NCBI GenBank assembly: GCA_913777665.1 | Contig: CAJYTF010000005.1 | Span: 1 to 64,000 of the forward strand | Reading direction: 5' to 3' | Length of the DNA stretch: 64,000 nt | From: an uncultured Myroides sp. | Lineage (GTDB): Bacteria > Bacteroidota > Bacteroidia > Flavobacteriales > Flavobacteriaceae | Shown here: piece after piece, positions 9,430 through 18,851 of the stretch | Numbering within the stretch: position 1 is the first letter of the stretch | Layout: every line of letters starts with the position of its first letter | Notes under the pieces: model-generated | Databases searched by the model: none | What the model saw: only the letters and a program-made list of their open reading frames with translations | What the model was told of the DNA's origin: nothing | Made by a program: the position numbers and the translations under genes

Positions 9430-10386
9430 ATGAAAGTTACCGAACATATACAGAATGCCGACGGAAAAGCATTGTTTTCGTTTGAGATTTTACCGCCTTT
9501 GAAAGGGCAGAATATTCAATGTATTTTTGACACGATTGATCCGTTAATGGAGTTTAATCCGCCGTTTATTGATGTTACTTACCATCGAGAAGAATATACG
9601 TACAAAGATGTTGGCAACGGTTTGCTGGAGAAAAAAGTGGTAAAAAAACGTCCGGGAACGGTTGGAATTTGTGCCGCTATTCAGAACAAATACAAGGTTG
9701 ATGCCGTGCCGCATATTTTATGTGGCGGGTTTACGAAAGAAGATACCGAGAATTTTTTGATTGATTTGGATTTTTTAGGAATTGACAACGTGGTTGCTTT
9801 GCGTGGCGATGCGGTTAAAAGCGAGATTTATTTTAAGGCTGAAAAAAACGGGCACAGATATGCATCGGAATTGGTAACACAGATTTCGGAATTGAACAAC
9901 GGTATTTATTTAGATGATGAACTGGAGAATTCTCACACAACCAATTTTTGTATAGGTGTTGGCGCGTATCCGGAAAAGCACATGGAAGCTCCGAATTTTG
10001 ATACCGATTTGCAGTTTTTAAAGCAGAAAATTGATAAAGGTGCAGATTATATTGTTACGCAGATGTTTTTTGATAATGCCAAGTTTTTTGATTTTGTGGA
10101 CAGATGTAGAAAATCGGGTATTGAAGTTCCGATTATTCCCGGACTGAAACCGTTGACAACTAAAGGTCAGCTAAATATGATTCCGCATCGTTTTAAAGTA
10201 GATCTGCCTGATGCTTTGGTTATTGAAATTTTAAAAGCAAAAGACAACGATGCTGTAAAACAAATTGGTATTGAATGGTGCATTGCGCAAAGTAAAGAGA
10301 TTATTGCTGCGGGAATTCCTATTGTACATTATTATTCTATGGGAAAATCGGATACGGTAAGAAGGGTAGCGAAAGAGGTTTTTTAA
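9430..10386 (+). CDS. metF: 5,10-methylenetetrahydrofolate reductase
   Basis: A 318-residue FAD enzyme that reduces methylenetetrahydrofolate to the 5-methyl form used by MetH. Visible family features are FSFEILPPLKG at the N-terminus, the strand-end segment LRGD in VVALRGDAV, CIGVGAYPEKH and DYIVTQMFFD, ending with a C-terminal helix region. Length matches bacterial MetF. It lies downstream of metH in the same direction but is separated by 259 bp of repeats, so it may have its own control; no second leader peptide is seen. Confidence 0.95.
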   Translation: MKVTEHIQNADGKALFSFEILPPLKGQNIQCIFDTIDPLMEFNPPFIDVTYHREEYTYKDVGNGLLEKKVVKKRPGTVGICAAIQNKYKVDAVPHILCGGFTKEDTENFLIDLDFLGIDNVVALRGDAVKSEIYFKAEKNGHRYASELVTQISELNNGIYLDDELENSHTTNFCIGVGAYPEKHMEAPNFDTDLQFLKQKIDKGADYIVTQMFFDNAKFFDFVDRCRKSGIEVPIIPGLKPLTTKGQLNMIPHRFKVDLPDALVIEILKAKDNDAVKQIGIEWCIAQSKEIIAAGIPIVHYYSMGKSDTVRRVAKEVF

Positions 10387-10462
10387 AATTGAAAAAAAAA
10401 AATACTCACTGCATCATTCAAAAAAGTATATCTTTAAAAATAATAAACACAGATTTTAATCA

Positions 10463-11026
10463 ATGGATATTGATCTAATATTAAACAAAATACATTCGCT
10501 TCCAAAGGATTCTTTAAAAGTACTAAAAAGCTATATCACCGAAGTTTCGTACCCAAAAGGTCATATTTTGCTTGATACAAAAGCGGTAGAAAAGAATATT
10601 TACTTTATAAAAAAAGGAATTGTCAGAGCTTTTGCACGCACTCCCGACAACGATATTACTTTTTGGATTGGTCGCGAAGGCGAAACTGTTATATCAATGA
10701 GAAGTTATGTGGCGCACGAAAAAGGTTATGAAACTATTGAACTTTTAGAAGATGGCGATCTTTATCAGATTAATACGGTGGATCTGAATTTGCTTTACGA
10801 AAAAGACATTCATATTGCTAATTGGGGCAGAAAATTTGCCGAACAGGAATTACTTAAAACCGAAGAACGGTTGATATCGCGACAGTTTAAAACGGCATCA
10901 GAACGTTATAAAACGCTTTTGACAGAAAATCCCGATTTAATTCAACGCGTACAATTGGGTTATATCGCATCGTATTTAGGAATTACTCAAGTGAGTTTAA
11001 GCAGGATCAGAGCCGAAATTAAATAA
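10463..11026 (+). CDS. Crp/Fnr family transcriptional regulator
   Basis: A 187-residue protein with an N-terminal cyclic-nucleotide-binding-like beta barrel (VSYPKGHILLD, then YFIKKGIVRAF) and a C-terminal helix-turn-helix of the Bacteroidota type (LGYIASYLGITQVSLSRIRAEI). There are no cysteines suited to an iron-sulfur cluster, so it is not a classical FNR. The effector and targets are unknown. It is a single gene between metF and the SemiSWEET gene and may be autonomous. Confidence 0.85.
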   Translation: MDIDLILNKIHSLPKDSLKVLKSYITEVSYPKGHILLDTKAVEKNIYFIKKGIVRAFARTPDNDITFWIGREGETVISMRSYVAHEKGYETIELLEDGDLYQINTVDLNLLYEKDIHIANWGRKFAEQELLKTEERLISRQFKTASERYKTLLTENPDLIQRVQLGYIASYLGITQVSLSRIRAEIK

Positions 11027-11111
11027 TTTTTATAAGTTTCCATGAACAATAACAGCAATTTTGCATAAATAGTGCTAAATTTATGTAACATCGTTTAACC
11101 AAATAGTACAC

Positions 11112-11366
11112 ATGGAAACAATTATAGGAACAATTGCAGGCATATTAACATCGGTATCAATGATACCACAGCTCATTAAGGTGTTAAAAGAAAAAGAAGT
11201 AGAAAATCTTTCGTGGGGAATGATCGCTGTTTTACTTACAGGCGTGTCACTATGGGTAGTTTACGGAATCATGAAAGATGAATTACCTATTATTCTTTCG
11301 AATGGATTTTCGGTTTTGGTCAACACAACTTTACTTATTTACTATTTCAGATACAAAAATCAGTAG
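11112..11366 (+). CDS. SemiSWEET/PQ-loop sugar transporter-like protein
   Basis: An 84-residue integral membrane protein with three helices, the SemiSWEET arrangement. SMIPQLIKVLKEKEVENLS contains the PQ-loop motif in helix 1, and the second helix has LTGVSLWVVYGI. SemiSWEETs work as dimers moving sugars; the substrate here cannot be read from sequence. It is a single gene with 85 bp of upstream AT-rich DNA. Confidence 0.85.
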   Translation: METIIGTIAGILTSVSMIPQLIKVLKEKEVENLSWGMIAVLLTGVSLWVVYGIMKDELPIILSNGFSVLVNTTLLIYYFRYKNQ

Positions 11367-11443
11367 CATGAAAATGTTAGCAATCATGCTGCTTTTTCGT
11401 TTTTTTTGGTTAACTTTAATACAGATTATAAAAAATTAAGACT

Positions 11444-11614
11444 ATGAAAAAGTATTTTTTATTCAGCTGTACCATTCTAACTTCATTACTATTAACAAGT
11501 TGTAGTGCTGTAGAAACTATTTTTAAAGCCGGCATGTGGTGGGCTTTTATTTTAATATTTCTAGGAATTGCATTAGTCCTTTGGATTTTTTCTAAAATGA
11601 GAAATAAAGACTAA
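11444..11614 (+). CDS. Small putative lipoprotein with one C-terminal membrane helix
   Basis: A 56-residue frame, MKKYFLFSCTILTSLLLTSCSAVE, with a lipobox ending at Cys20, then TIFKAGMWW and a hydrophobic helix (about 33-49) and a charged end KMRNKD. Small proteins with a lipobox and an IFKAGMW segment recur in Flavobacteriaceae, where databases often mislabel them; no function is known to me. A strong terminator follows 16 bases after the stop, supporting a real gene. Confidence 0.7.
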   Translation: MKKYFLFSCTILTSLLLTSCSAVETIFKAGMWWAFILIFLGIALVLWIFSKMRNKD

Positions 11615-11629
11615 AATTCTTACATTACC

Positions 11630-11672
11630 AAGATGCGGATTTTTCTATTTACAGAAAACCGCATCTTTTCTT
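11630..11672 (+). terminator. Strong intrinsic terminator after the small lipoprotein gene
   Basis: AAGATGCGG (11630-11638) pairs with CCGCATCTT (11659-11667), extended by TTTTCT/AGAAAA, and is followed by TTTCTT. It separates the lipoprotein gene from the repair operon. Confidence 0.75.
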
Positions 11673-11736
11673 CCCTTATAAAAACATTCAGAACGCCATT
11701 TTTTTAGTTTTAATTTGATAGTAAGCAATTCAAAAA

Positions 11737-12744
11737 ATGCAAATATTAAATTTTACAGACAAAGGCATTTACTGTATTCCGGGTAAATTTTATATCGATC
11801 CTTGGAAACCCGTAGACTATGCGTTGATAACGCACGGTCATGCCGATCATGCGCGTTGGGGAATGAAAAAATATTTGTGTCATCACCTCACAGTTCCCAT
11901 TCTTCACATTCGCATTGGTGCAGATATTCAGGTTCAGGGCATTGGCTACAACGAACCTATCGACATAAACGGCGTAAAAGTGTCGTTTCATCCGGCGGGT
12001 CATATTATTGGTTCGGCACAGATTAGAATGGAATACAAAGGAAAGGTTGCGGTTGTTTCGGGCGATTATAAGTTACAAAACGATGGACTTTCTACTGTTT
12101 TCGAACCTGTTAAATGCCACGAATTTGTTACCGAAAGTACTTTTGGATTGCCAATTTATAAATGGGCATCAACCGAGAAATTGAATGAATCCATGCAAAA
12201 CTGGGTACTTCACAATCAAGAGATAGGGAAAACTTCGGTTTTTGTGGGATATTCTTTAGGCAAGGCACAACGTATTTTGAATGCTGTAAGTGGCATCGCG
12301 CCGGTTTACACACATTATTCCATCACTAAATTGAATCAGGCGTATGAAAATGCAGGAATTCAACTGCCATATTATGAATCGCTCGATTTTCGAGAATCTG
12401 TTCAACATGTAAATAAGGGCATTGTTATTGTTCCGCCATCGCTTGTTGATACCAACGTTTTAAAGAAAATTCCGAATATGGTTTACGCTATTTGTTCAGG
12501 ATGGATGCAGGTTCGCGGAGCAAGAAGGTGGCGCAGTGCCGATGCCGGTTTTGCCGTGAGCGATCATGCCGATTGGGACGATCTTTTAAAGGCTGTTAAA
12601 GAAACAAATGCCGAAAAAGTGTATGTAACCCACGGGCAAACTGCGGTATTTGCCAAATATTTGAACGAAAACGGAATTGAAGCCGTTGAACTTCATACTG
12701 CTTTTGGAAATGAAGAAGACGAATCTACACCCGAAAGCCTATGA
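11737..12744 (+). CDS. Ligase-associated DNA exonuclease (metallo-beta-lactamase fold)
   Basis: A 335-residue metallo-beta-lactamase/beta-CASP-like protein: THGHADHARWG gives the HxHxDH zinc site near residue 30, with further metal histidines in HPAGHIIGSAQI and SDHADW. This matches the exonuclease of the four-gene Lhr/ligase repair cluster known from Proteobacteria and Bacteroidota. The stop overlaps the ligase start by 4 bp (ATGA). Role is by family and operon. Confidence 0.9.
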   Translation: MQILNFTDKGIYCIPGKFYIDPWKPVDYALITHGHADHARWGMKKYLCHHLTVPILHIRIGADIQVQGIGYNEPIDINGVKVSFHPAGHIIGSAQIRMEYKGKVAVVSGDYKLQNDGLSTVFEPVKCHEFVTESTFGLPIYKWASTEKLNESMQNWVLHNQEIGKTSVFVGYSLGKAQRILNAVSGIAPVYTHYSITKLNQAYENAGIQLPYYESLDFRESVQHVNKGIVIVPPSLVDTNVLKKIPNMVYAICSGWMQVRGARRWRSADAGFAVSDHADWDDLLKAVKETNAEKVYVTHGQTAVFAKYLNENGIEAVELHTAFGNEEDESTPESL

Positions 12745-14321
12745 AAGCATTTGCTCAACTTATAAATTCGTTAGACAGCACCAATAAAAACCTGCAAAAA
12801 ATAGCGGCAATAGAACTGTTTATTGATACCGCAAGTAATGACGATAAATTATGGTTTTTATCACTTTTCACAGGTAAGCGCCCAAAACGAAGCGTGACCA
12901 CCAAACTTTTAAAACAGTGGGTTTTAGAGGAAACGCAGCTGCCCGAATGGTTGTTTGCAGAATCTTACGCGGCTGTTGGAGATTTGGGCGAAACCATTGC
13001 GTTGTTGCTACCCGATAACGAACATCCATCGGAAAAAACGCTTTCTGAATGGATGAACGAAATTACTGCCTTAAAAGATAAATCCGACGAAGAAAAAAGA
13101 ACATATGTCGTAAATAGTTGGAAAGCCCTAAACACTACCGAACGCTTTATTTTCAATAAGTTGTTAGGCGGAAGTTTCCGTTTGGGTGTCTTGGCAAAAA
13201 CGGTTATTAATGCTTTTGCAAAACATTTTGATTTGGAAGCTGCTGCCGTAACGCATAGTATCATGGGCGATTGGGATCGAACCGAAGTCGATTTTGAAGG
13301 TTTGATTAAAGGTAATTACACCGAAATCAACAAAAGTAAACCCTACCCTTTTTGTTTGGCGTATGCCTTGGATAAAGATTTGATTGATTTAGGATCGATC
13401 TATGATTGGCAGATTGAATATAAATGGGATGGAATTCGTGCGCAAGTGATTAAGCGCGAAGGAGAATTTTTCATTTGGTCGCGTGGCGAAGAATTGATTA
13501 CGGCTCAGTTTCCCGAAATAGAAAAAGCATTGATTGATTTTCCTGATGATTTTGTGATCGATGGCGAACTGTTAGTGGTTAAAAATAATGAAGTATATAA
13601 TTTCAGTGAACTTCAAAAACGGTTAAACAGAAAAAATCTGCCTAAAAAAATGCTCGAAGAACTTCCGGTATCGCTTTATATTTACGATGTTTTAGAATGG
13701 AAAGGGGAAGATATTCGCACAAAACCGCTTTCGTACCGACGATCTATTTTAGAAAGTCATTTTAATATAGATACAAATTCATCACTGCATTTATCGCCTG
13801 TTATCAAAGAAATCAATTGGATTAAACTGCCCGAAATCCGTAGCAATGCTCGTTTAATAAACAGTGAAGGTTTAATGTTGAAAAACGTTGATTCTCCTTA
13901 CCACACCGGACGAAAACGGGGCGATTGGTGGAAATGGAAAACCGATCCTTTAACCATTGATGCCGTACTTATTTACGCTCAAAAAGGCAGTGGTCGCCGC
14001 AGCGGTTATTACACCGATTATACGTTTGCCGTTAAAAGTGGTGATGCGTTGGTTACGATTGCCAAAGCTTATTCGGGCTTAACAGATAAAGAAATTCAAG
14101 AGGTTAGCAAATTTGTAAACAAAAACGCAATCGAGAAATTTGGTCCGGTGCGAACGGTAAAGCCCGAGTTGGTTTTCGAAATTGCTTTTGAAGGAATTGG
14201 CTACAGCAGTCGGCATAAATCAGGCGTGGCATTGCGTTTTCCAAGAATTTTGCGTTGGCGTAAAGACAAAACCGTTGCTGATATCGATAGTATTGACGAA
14301 GTTAAAAAACTGATTACCTGA
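12741..14321 (+). CDS. ATP-dependent DNA ligase of the Lhr/PdeM cluster
   Basis: A 526-residue ligase. An N-terminal helical DNA-binding domain precedes the nucleotidyltransferase core with the adenylated lysine in EYKWDGIRAQV (about residue 228), then DGELLV, EGLMLK and the WWKWK motif, and a C-terminal OB domain. It seals nicks using ATP, unlike the NAD-dependent replicative ligase. It is the second gene of the exonuclease-ligase-helicase-PdeM operon and is followed 2 bp later by the helicase. Confidence 0.93.
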   Translation: MKAFAQLINSLDSTNKNLQKIAAIELFIDTASNDDKLWFLSLFTGKRPKRSVTTKLLKQWVLEETQLPEWLFAESYAAVGDLGETIALLLPDNEHPSEKTLSEWMNEITALKDKSDEEKRTYVVNSWKALNTTERFIFNKLLGGSFRLGVLAKTVINAFAKHFDLEAAAVTHSIMGDWDRTEVDFEGLIKGNYTEINKSKPYPFCLAYALDKDLIDLGSIYDWQIEYKWDGIRAQVIKREGEFFIWSRGEELITAQFPEIEKALIDFPDDFVIDGELLVVKNNEVYNFSELQKRLNRKNLPKKMLEELPVSLYIYDVLEWKGEDIRTKPLSYRRSILESHFNIDTNSSLHLSPVIKEINWIKLPEIRSNARLINSEGLMLKNVDSPYHTGRKRGDWWKWKTDPLTIDAVLIYAQKGSGRRSGYYTDYTFAVKSGDALVTIAKAYSGLTDKEIQEVSKFVNKNAIEKFGPVRTVKPELVFEIAFEGIGYSSRHKSGVALRFPRILRWRKDKTVADIDSIDEVKKLIT

Positions 14322-14323
14322 TT

Positions 14324-16777
14324 ATGGAAAACTTAAAAACATCCGAAGGTTATCAGATTATAAATAATTGGATGACCGCCGACCAAAAAGTTCCTTTTGA
14401 ATTTCAAGAGCGAACCTGGAATTACTATCACAAAGGTTACAGCGGAATGGTGGTTGCGCCAACAGGTTTTGGTAAAACATTTTCGGTTTTTCTGGGCGTT
14501 GTAATCAATTACATCAATCAATACCAAAAAATGCAGTCAGGCTTAAAATTGTTGTGGGTTACCCCTATTCGATCGCTTGCAAAAGATCTGGCGCGTGCCA
14601 TGCAGGAAGCAGTTGACAGCATAGGAATTGATTGGGTTGTTGAAGTGCGTAACGGCGATACCGATCCCAAACAAAAAGCCAAACAAACCAAGCAAATGCC
14701 CGATGTGCTTATTGTAACGCCCGAAAGTCTGCATTTGTTGCTGGCACAAAAAAGTCGCGATAAATTCTTTAAAAATCTTCAATGCATCGCTGTTGACGAG
14801 TGGCACGAATTAATAGGAAACAAGCGTGGTGTATTGGTTGAACTGGCTTTGGGGTATCTTCAAAAAAACGTATCAAACCTAAAAATTTGGGGAATTACTG
14901 CTACAATTGGTAATATTGATGAGGCGATAGAAGTTTTACTTCCGAATGTTTCAAAAAAGATAAAAATAGTATCAAAAGAAAAAAAGCAGATCGAAATTAT
15001 TCCGGTTTATCCCGATAAGGTTGATGTATTGCCGTGGGCAGGTCATTTGGGTGGAACTTTGGCTGATAAAGTTGCCGAAATTATTTCACAAAGTCGATCT
15101 ACTTTGGTTTTTACAAATACCCGAAGCCAGAGCGAGCTATGGTATCAGTTGCTTTTAAATGCCGATCCCGATTTGGCTGGTCAGTTGGCACTGCATCACG
15201 GTTCTATAGATCACGCATTGCGGCAATGGATTGAAAATGCCTTGAGCACCGGTCAGTTAAAAGCGGTTGTTTGTACTTCGTCTTTAGATTTGGGTGTCGA
15301 TTTTAAACCCGTTGATACAGTTGTTCAAATAGGATCGAGCAAAGGAATTGCCCGTTTTTTGCAACGCGCTGGTAGAAGTGGTCATTCGCCTTACGAAACA
15401 TCGAAAATTTATTTTGTACCAACCCATACTTTAGAATTGTTAGAAGTTGCAGCACTTAAAGATGCCTACAAAAATAAAGTCGTGGAAAAACGAGAACCAA
15501 TGGTTCTTTGTTATGATGTTTTGGTTCAGTTTATGGTTAGCATTGCTTTGGGCGGCGGTTTTAAATCGAACGAACTTTTTCCGATCATTCAACAAACACA
15601 TGCTTTCCAATATCTGCAGGAAGAAGATTGGAACTGGTGTTTGGCATTCATTACCAAAGGTGGAAAATTGGGCGAAAATTATGAAGAATTCCATCGGGTT
15701 GATGTGAATGATGATGGCGTTTACGAAGTTAAAAAACGACGGATTGGTATGCTTCACCGGTTAAACATCGGCGTTATTGTTAGCGATGCCATGTTACGGG
15801 TTAAATATACTTCGGGCGGATACATTGGCATGGTTGAAGAATATTTTTTGACAAAACTTAAAGTGGGCGATAAATTTATTTTGGCTGGAAGAGTGTTAGA
15901 ATATGTGCGAATGAAAGAGCTAACCGTTTACGTTCGCAATAGTTCGGGCAAGGCAATTACCCCTAGCTGGTTAGGCGGCAGATTGCCTTTAAGTGCCAAT
16001 TTAAGTATGTTTTTGCGTGAAAAATTATCAGAAGCTGCCGTAAATCAATCCAAAAGTAAAGAAATTCAATTTTTAAATCCGCTTTTAAGTTATCAGCAAA
16101 CTCATTCTGCATTACCGCTACACAACGAACTTTTGGTGGAACAGATTCACACACGCGAAGGTTATCATTTGTTTATGTATCCGTTAGAAGGTAGATTAGT
16201 GCACGAAGTTATGGCAACCGTTATTGCGTATAGAATCAGCAAACGCTTTCCGATCAGTTTTTCGATCGCTATGAACGATTATGGTTTTGAATTATTTTCG
16301 GATCAGCCAATACCTGTCGATCTGGAATTTCTTACCGAATTATTTCAGTTAGATCATTTAATGGACGATGTGGTTGCAAGCATCAACGCAGCCGAAATGG
16401 CTCTGCATAAATTCCGGGATATCGCAGTAATTGCAGGCATGGTAATACAGACATTTCCGGGGAAACAACGAAATAATAAATCGCTTCAGGCATCATCAAG
16501 CATCATTTTTAAGGTGTTGGAAGAATTTGAACCATCACATCTTTTAGTTCGTCAGGCTTATAACGAAGTTTTCAATCAGCAATTGCAGGAAGTCCGTTTG
16601 GTTGATGCTTTCAAACGCATTGCATCCAACAAAATTGTCCTTAAATTTACCGACCGATACACGCCAATGAGTTTCCCGATAAAAGTAGACAGTTTACGAC
16701 AGTCTCTTTCAAGTGAAGATCTTACAACCCGCATTAACCGAATGATTGAACGAAATTTAAAGAAACGTAAAAAATGA
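14324..16777 (+). CDS. Ligase-associated Lhr-type DEXH helicase
   Basis: An 817-residue superfamily 2 helicase. Motif I is APTGFGKTF (near residue 50), motif II DEWHE (near 152), motif III TATIG, and motif VI QRAGRSGHSP. A long C-terminal winged-helix/Lhr extension follows. Shorter than the roughly 1500-residue Lhr of E. coli, as usual for the ligase-associated form. It probably translocates on single-stranded DNA with the neighbouring nuclease, ligase and phosphoesterase in repair. Stop and next start overlap by 4 bp. Confidence 0.93.
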   Translation: MENLKTSEGYQIINNWMTADQKVPFEFQERTWNYYHKGYSGMVVAPTGFGKTFSVFLGVVINYINQYQKMQSGLKLLWVTPIRSLAKDLARAMQEAVDSIGIDWVVEVRNGDTDPKQKAKQTKQMPDVLIVTPESLHLLLAQKSRDKFFKNLQCIAVDEWHELIGNKRGVLVELALGYLQKNVSNLKIWGITATIGNIDEAIEVLLPNVSKKIKIVSKEKKQIEIIPVYPDKVDVLPWAGHLGGTLADKVAEIISQSRSTLVFTNTRSQSELWYQLLLNADPDLAGQLALHHGSIDHALRQWIENALSTGQLKAVVCTSSLDLGVDFKPVDTVVQIGSSKGIARFLQRAGRSGHSPYETSKIYFVPTHTLELLEVAALKDAYKNKVVEKREPMVLCYDVLVQFMVSIALGGGFKSNELFPIIQQTHAFQYLQEEDWNWCLAFITKGGKLGENYEEFHRVDVNDDGVYEVKKRRIGMLHRLNIGVIVSDAMLRVKYTSGGYIGMVEEYFLTKLKVGDKFILAGRVLEYVRMKELTVYVRNSSGKAITPSWLGGRLPLSANLSMFLREKLSEAAVNQSKSKEIQFLNPLLSYQQTHSALPLHNELLVEQIHTREGYHLFMYPLEGRLVHEVMATVIAYRISKRFPISFSIAMNDYGFELFSDQPIPVDLEFLTELFQLDHLMDDVVASINAAEMALHKFRDIAVIAGMVIQTFPGKQRNNKSLQASSSIIFKVLEEFEPSHLLVRQAYNEVFNQQLQEVRLVDAFKRIASNKIVLKFTDRYTPMSFPIKVDSLRQSLSSEDLTTRINRMIERNLKKRKK

Positions 16778-17427
16778 ATCTGATTGAACAACCAATTTGT
16801 TTTGCCGGTAACGATTTGCTGTTAAACAACCAGCGAAGTATTTATTGGCAGGCACAAAACGCTTTGATTTTTTCTGATTTGCATTCAGGTAAAAGTGCCC
16901 ATTTTAGAAAGCACGGCATGGCAATTCCATCGTATTTACATTACAGCGATTTAGAGCGATTGCAATTTTTAATTCAACATTATCAACCAAAACAAATCAT
17001 TATTGTTGGCGATTTAATACATGCTGCTACAAACAAAGAAGTGATTGATTTAAAACGAATAACCTCTACTTTTTCTACTATTGATTTTCATTTGGTAAAA
17101 GGAAACCACGACCGTATTTCCGAAAAATTAATCAAAGATTTAGGAATTGCTTCGGTAACCGAAAATTTAGTTATTGATGGTATTCAGTTTGTGCATGAAC
17201 CAAGTTCACACAACACCTTACCAACGATTTCAGGACATATTCATCCCGGAATACAAATTCCCTTGTTAAAAAACAGTCGAAAAAGATTACCTTGTTTTGT
17301 GGTACAATCTTCGCAAATAATATTACCTGCCTTTAGCAAATTGACTGGTTTAGACATTAAAACAACCTTTGATGAAGCCATTTTTTACGGTTTTCACGAG
17401 GAAGGATTTTTTATACTACCATCTTAA
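16774..17427 (+). CDS. pdeM: Ligase-associated DNA repair phosphoesterase
   Basis: A 217-residue calcineurin-like phosphoesterase. Metal-binding motifs are FSDLHSGKSAHFRKHG, VGDLIHA, KGNHDR and SGHIHPG, the order expected for PdeM, the nuclease paired with Lhr helicase and ligase. Fourth and last gene of the operon. Its stop codon overlaps the stop of the converging nuclease gene by 3 bp, with no room for a separate terminator. Confidence 0.92.
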   Translation: MNLIEQPICFAGNDLLLNNQRSIYWQAQNALIFSDLHSGKSAHFRKHGMAIPSYLHYSDLERLQFLIQHYQPKQIIIVGDLIHAATNKEVIDLKRITSTFSTIDFHLVKGNHDRISEKLIKDLGIASVTENLVIDGIQFVHEPSSHNTLPTISGHIHPGIQIPLLKNSRKRLPCFVVQSSQIILPAFSKLTGLDIKTTFDEAIFYGFHEEGFFILPS

Positions 17428-18269
17428 CTAGTAACTTTACCCAACAACTCCCCTGCTTCTTTTAAAATCAGCTCTTTTCTTTTTTTATCAAATTTAAAAT
17501 GATCTAATAAAACCGGATTTTTAATTAATTCACGTACCAAAATACAATTTTTAGACAACAGAATTTGTTCTTCATCTTTAGTCAAAGTGGTTAAACAAGT
17601 AATCGGGTACAAACCTTGTTGATCGGTTAAACGTTTAATGCTTCTATCTTCGGGATAATTCCAACTGATTAAATTTATATCATAACACTCTGCAAAAGCA
17701 ATACTATCGCTTGTAAAAAATGCATTGGTAATTAAAAAACCTTTTTGTGGTTTAAAAGGTCGGTTAAAAAAAGTAAAATCGTTATCTTTTAAATCGATAA
17801 ATCGCGATAAAAAATACATGGGTGTAGTTACACTTATCTTGGCATCAATATCGTTTCTAAACTTACATTCACAGATTATATCTTCGTTTTTATTAGAAAT
17901 AATGACATCTATTTCATGATTAATCGTTGATTTTCCTGTTAAAGTCTGACTTGTAATGGTGTCATATCCTTGAACTTCGAAAATTTTTGCTACCCATTTT
18001 TCAAAGAAAAATCCTTCAGGTCCCAAATCTTGTAAAGCCCTTTTTAAACTATATCGCGCTGCTACAGACGATTTCGATTTTTTCAATAAATCGAACGCTT
18101 TCTGATACAATTCTTTGGTTGAAATACCGTTGTAAAGTTCCTTTGTAATTGTATCGCATACTTGATTAGCAACTTCGATGGTAGCACCAGAATTTACTAA
18201 TGATCTATGCAAACTTTTTTCGTTAAACGGAACGGTTTCTCCCGATTGTTTTTTTATTTGAATACTCAT
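17424..18269 (-). CDS. ATP-cone domain fused to a PD-(D/E)XK restriction-like nuclease
   Basis: A 281-residue protein. Residues about 1-90 (MSIQIKKQSGETVPFNEKSLHRSL... onward) resemble an ATP-cone, the nucleotide-sensing domain seen in ribonucleotide reductase and NrdR. Residues about 95-240 carry GFFFEKWVAKIFEVQGYD and then HEIDVII...IICECKF, which fits the Mrr-like nuclease pattern of an E, a D and (D/E)xK. The proposal is a nuclease whose activity responds to adenine nucleotides. It converges on the PdeM gene and lies 6 bp downstream of a thioesterase gene on the same strand. No methyltransferase is nearby, so it is not a standard restriction system. Confidence 0.7.
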   Translation of the reverse strand: MSIQIKKQSGETVPFNEKSLHRSLVNSGATIEVANQVCDTITKELYNGISTKELYQKAFDLLKKSKSSVAARYSLKRALQDLGPEGFFFEKWVAKIFEVQGYDTITSQTLTGKSTINHEIDVIISNKNEDIICECKFRNDIDAKISVTTPMYFLSRFIDLKDNDFTFFNRPFKPQKGFLITNAFFTSDSIAFAECYDINLISWNYPEDRSIKRLTDQQGLYPITCLTTLTKDEEQILLSKNCILVRELIKNPVLLDHFKFDKKRKELILKEAGELLGKVTS

Positions 18270-18275
18270 TAAATA

Positions 18276-18671
18276 CTATTCCTTTTTTGATAAACGTTCA
18301 TGCACATACTCAATTTTTGTTTTACCGTGTGGTTTGGGGTTTCCTTCGGAATCTAAATTAACCATGGTGATTTTATCAACAGTAATAATAGTTTCATGAG
18401 TCATTTTATTGCGAACCTGACAGTTTAAAACCAGCGAGGTTTTTCCAAACTTCACCACATCCAATCCAATTTCGATAATATCGCCTTCTTTAGCCGATGC
18501 CATAAAATTAATTTCAGACATAAATTTTGTAACAACATGTGGGTTTTCTAACTGAATAATACTATATAAAGCAGCTTCTTCATCAATCCAAGCTAATAGT
18601 TTTCCGCCAAAAAGTGTTTTATTCGGATTTAAATCTTCGGGTTTTACCCATTTTCGTGTATGAAATTTCAT
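18276..18671 (-). CDS. Acyl-CoA thioesterase, hotdog fold (YciA-like)
   Basis: A 131-residue single hotdog domain. LNPNKTLFGGKLLAWIDEEAALYSI is the conserved helix with the catalytic-type aspartate, followed by MSEINFMASAKEGDIIEIGLDVVKFGKTS and the strand KITMVNLD. It hydrolyses acyl-CoA thioesters, probably as an oligomer in the cytoplasm; the chain-length preference cannot be read. Immediately upstream of the ATP-cone nuclease gene and likely co-transcribed. Confidence 0.85.
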   Translation of the reverse strand: MKFHTRKWVKPEDLNPNKTLFGGKLLAWIDEEAALYSIIQLENPHVVTKFMSEINFMASAKEGDIIEIGLDVVKFGKTSLVLNCQVRNKMTHETIITVDKITMVNLDSEGNPKPHGKTKIEYVHERLSKKE

Positions 18672-18829
18672 TGTGTAATTCTTTTCACTAAAAATAAAAC
18701 AAAAAACGGAAATTACTGTGGATATTGATAAAATATCAAAATCTCTGTTGCTTAAACCAAAATTTAATCTTCACAAAAATAATCCACAATAAAAAGTTCA
18801 TCTTTTATTTTTTTTCTAAATCTTAGTTG

Positions 18830-18837
18830 TATATTTG
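18830..18837 (+). promoter_or_regulatory. -7 box of the metK promoter
   Basis: TATATTTG exactly matches TAnnTTTG and lies just upstream of the structured leader, so the transcript would begin near 18843 and include it. A clear -33 TTG is not seen at the expected distance. Confidence 0.55.
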
Positions 18838-18851
18838 CATCATAAAATTTC

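Noticed and set aside
11368..11439. Met-containing 23-codon frame MKMLAIMLLFRFFWLTLIQIIKN behind the SemiSWEET gene
   Set aside because: It looks like another leader, but no hairpin pair or amino-acid gene follows, and the downstream gene is a small lipoprotein.
15440..15757. Plus and minus ORFs nested inside the Lhr helicase
   Set aside because: Both overlap catalytic coding sequence and look like shadow frames.
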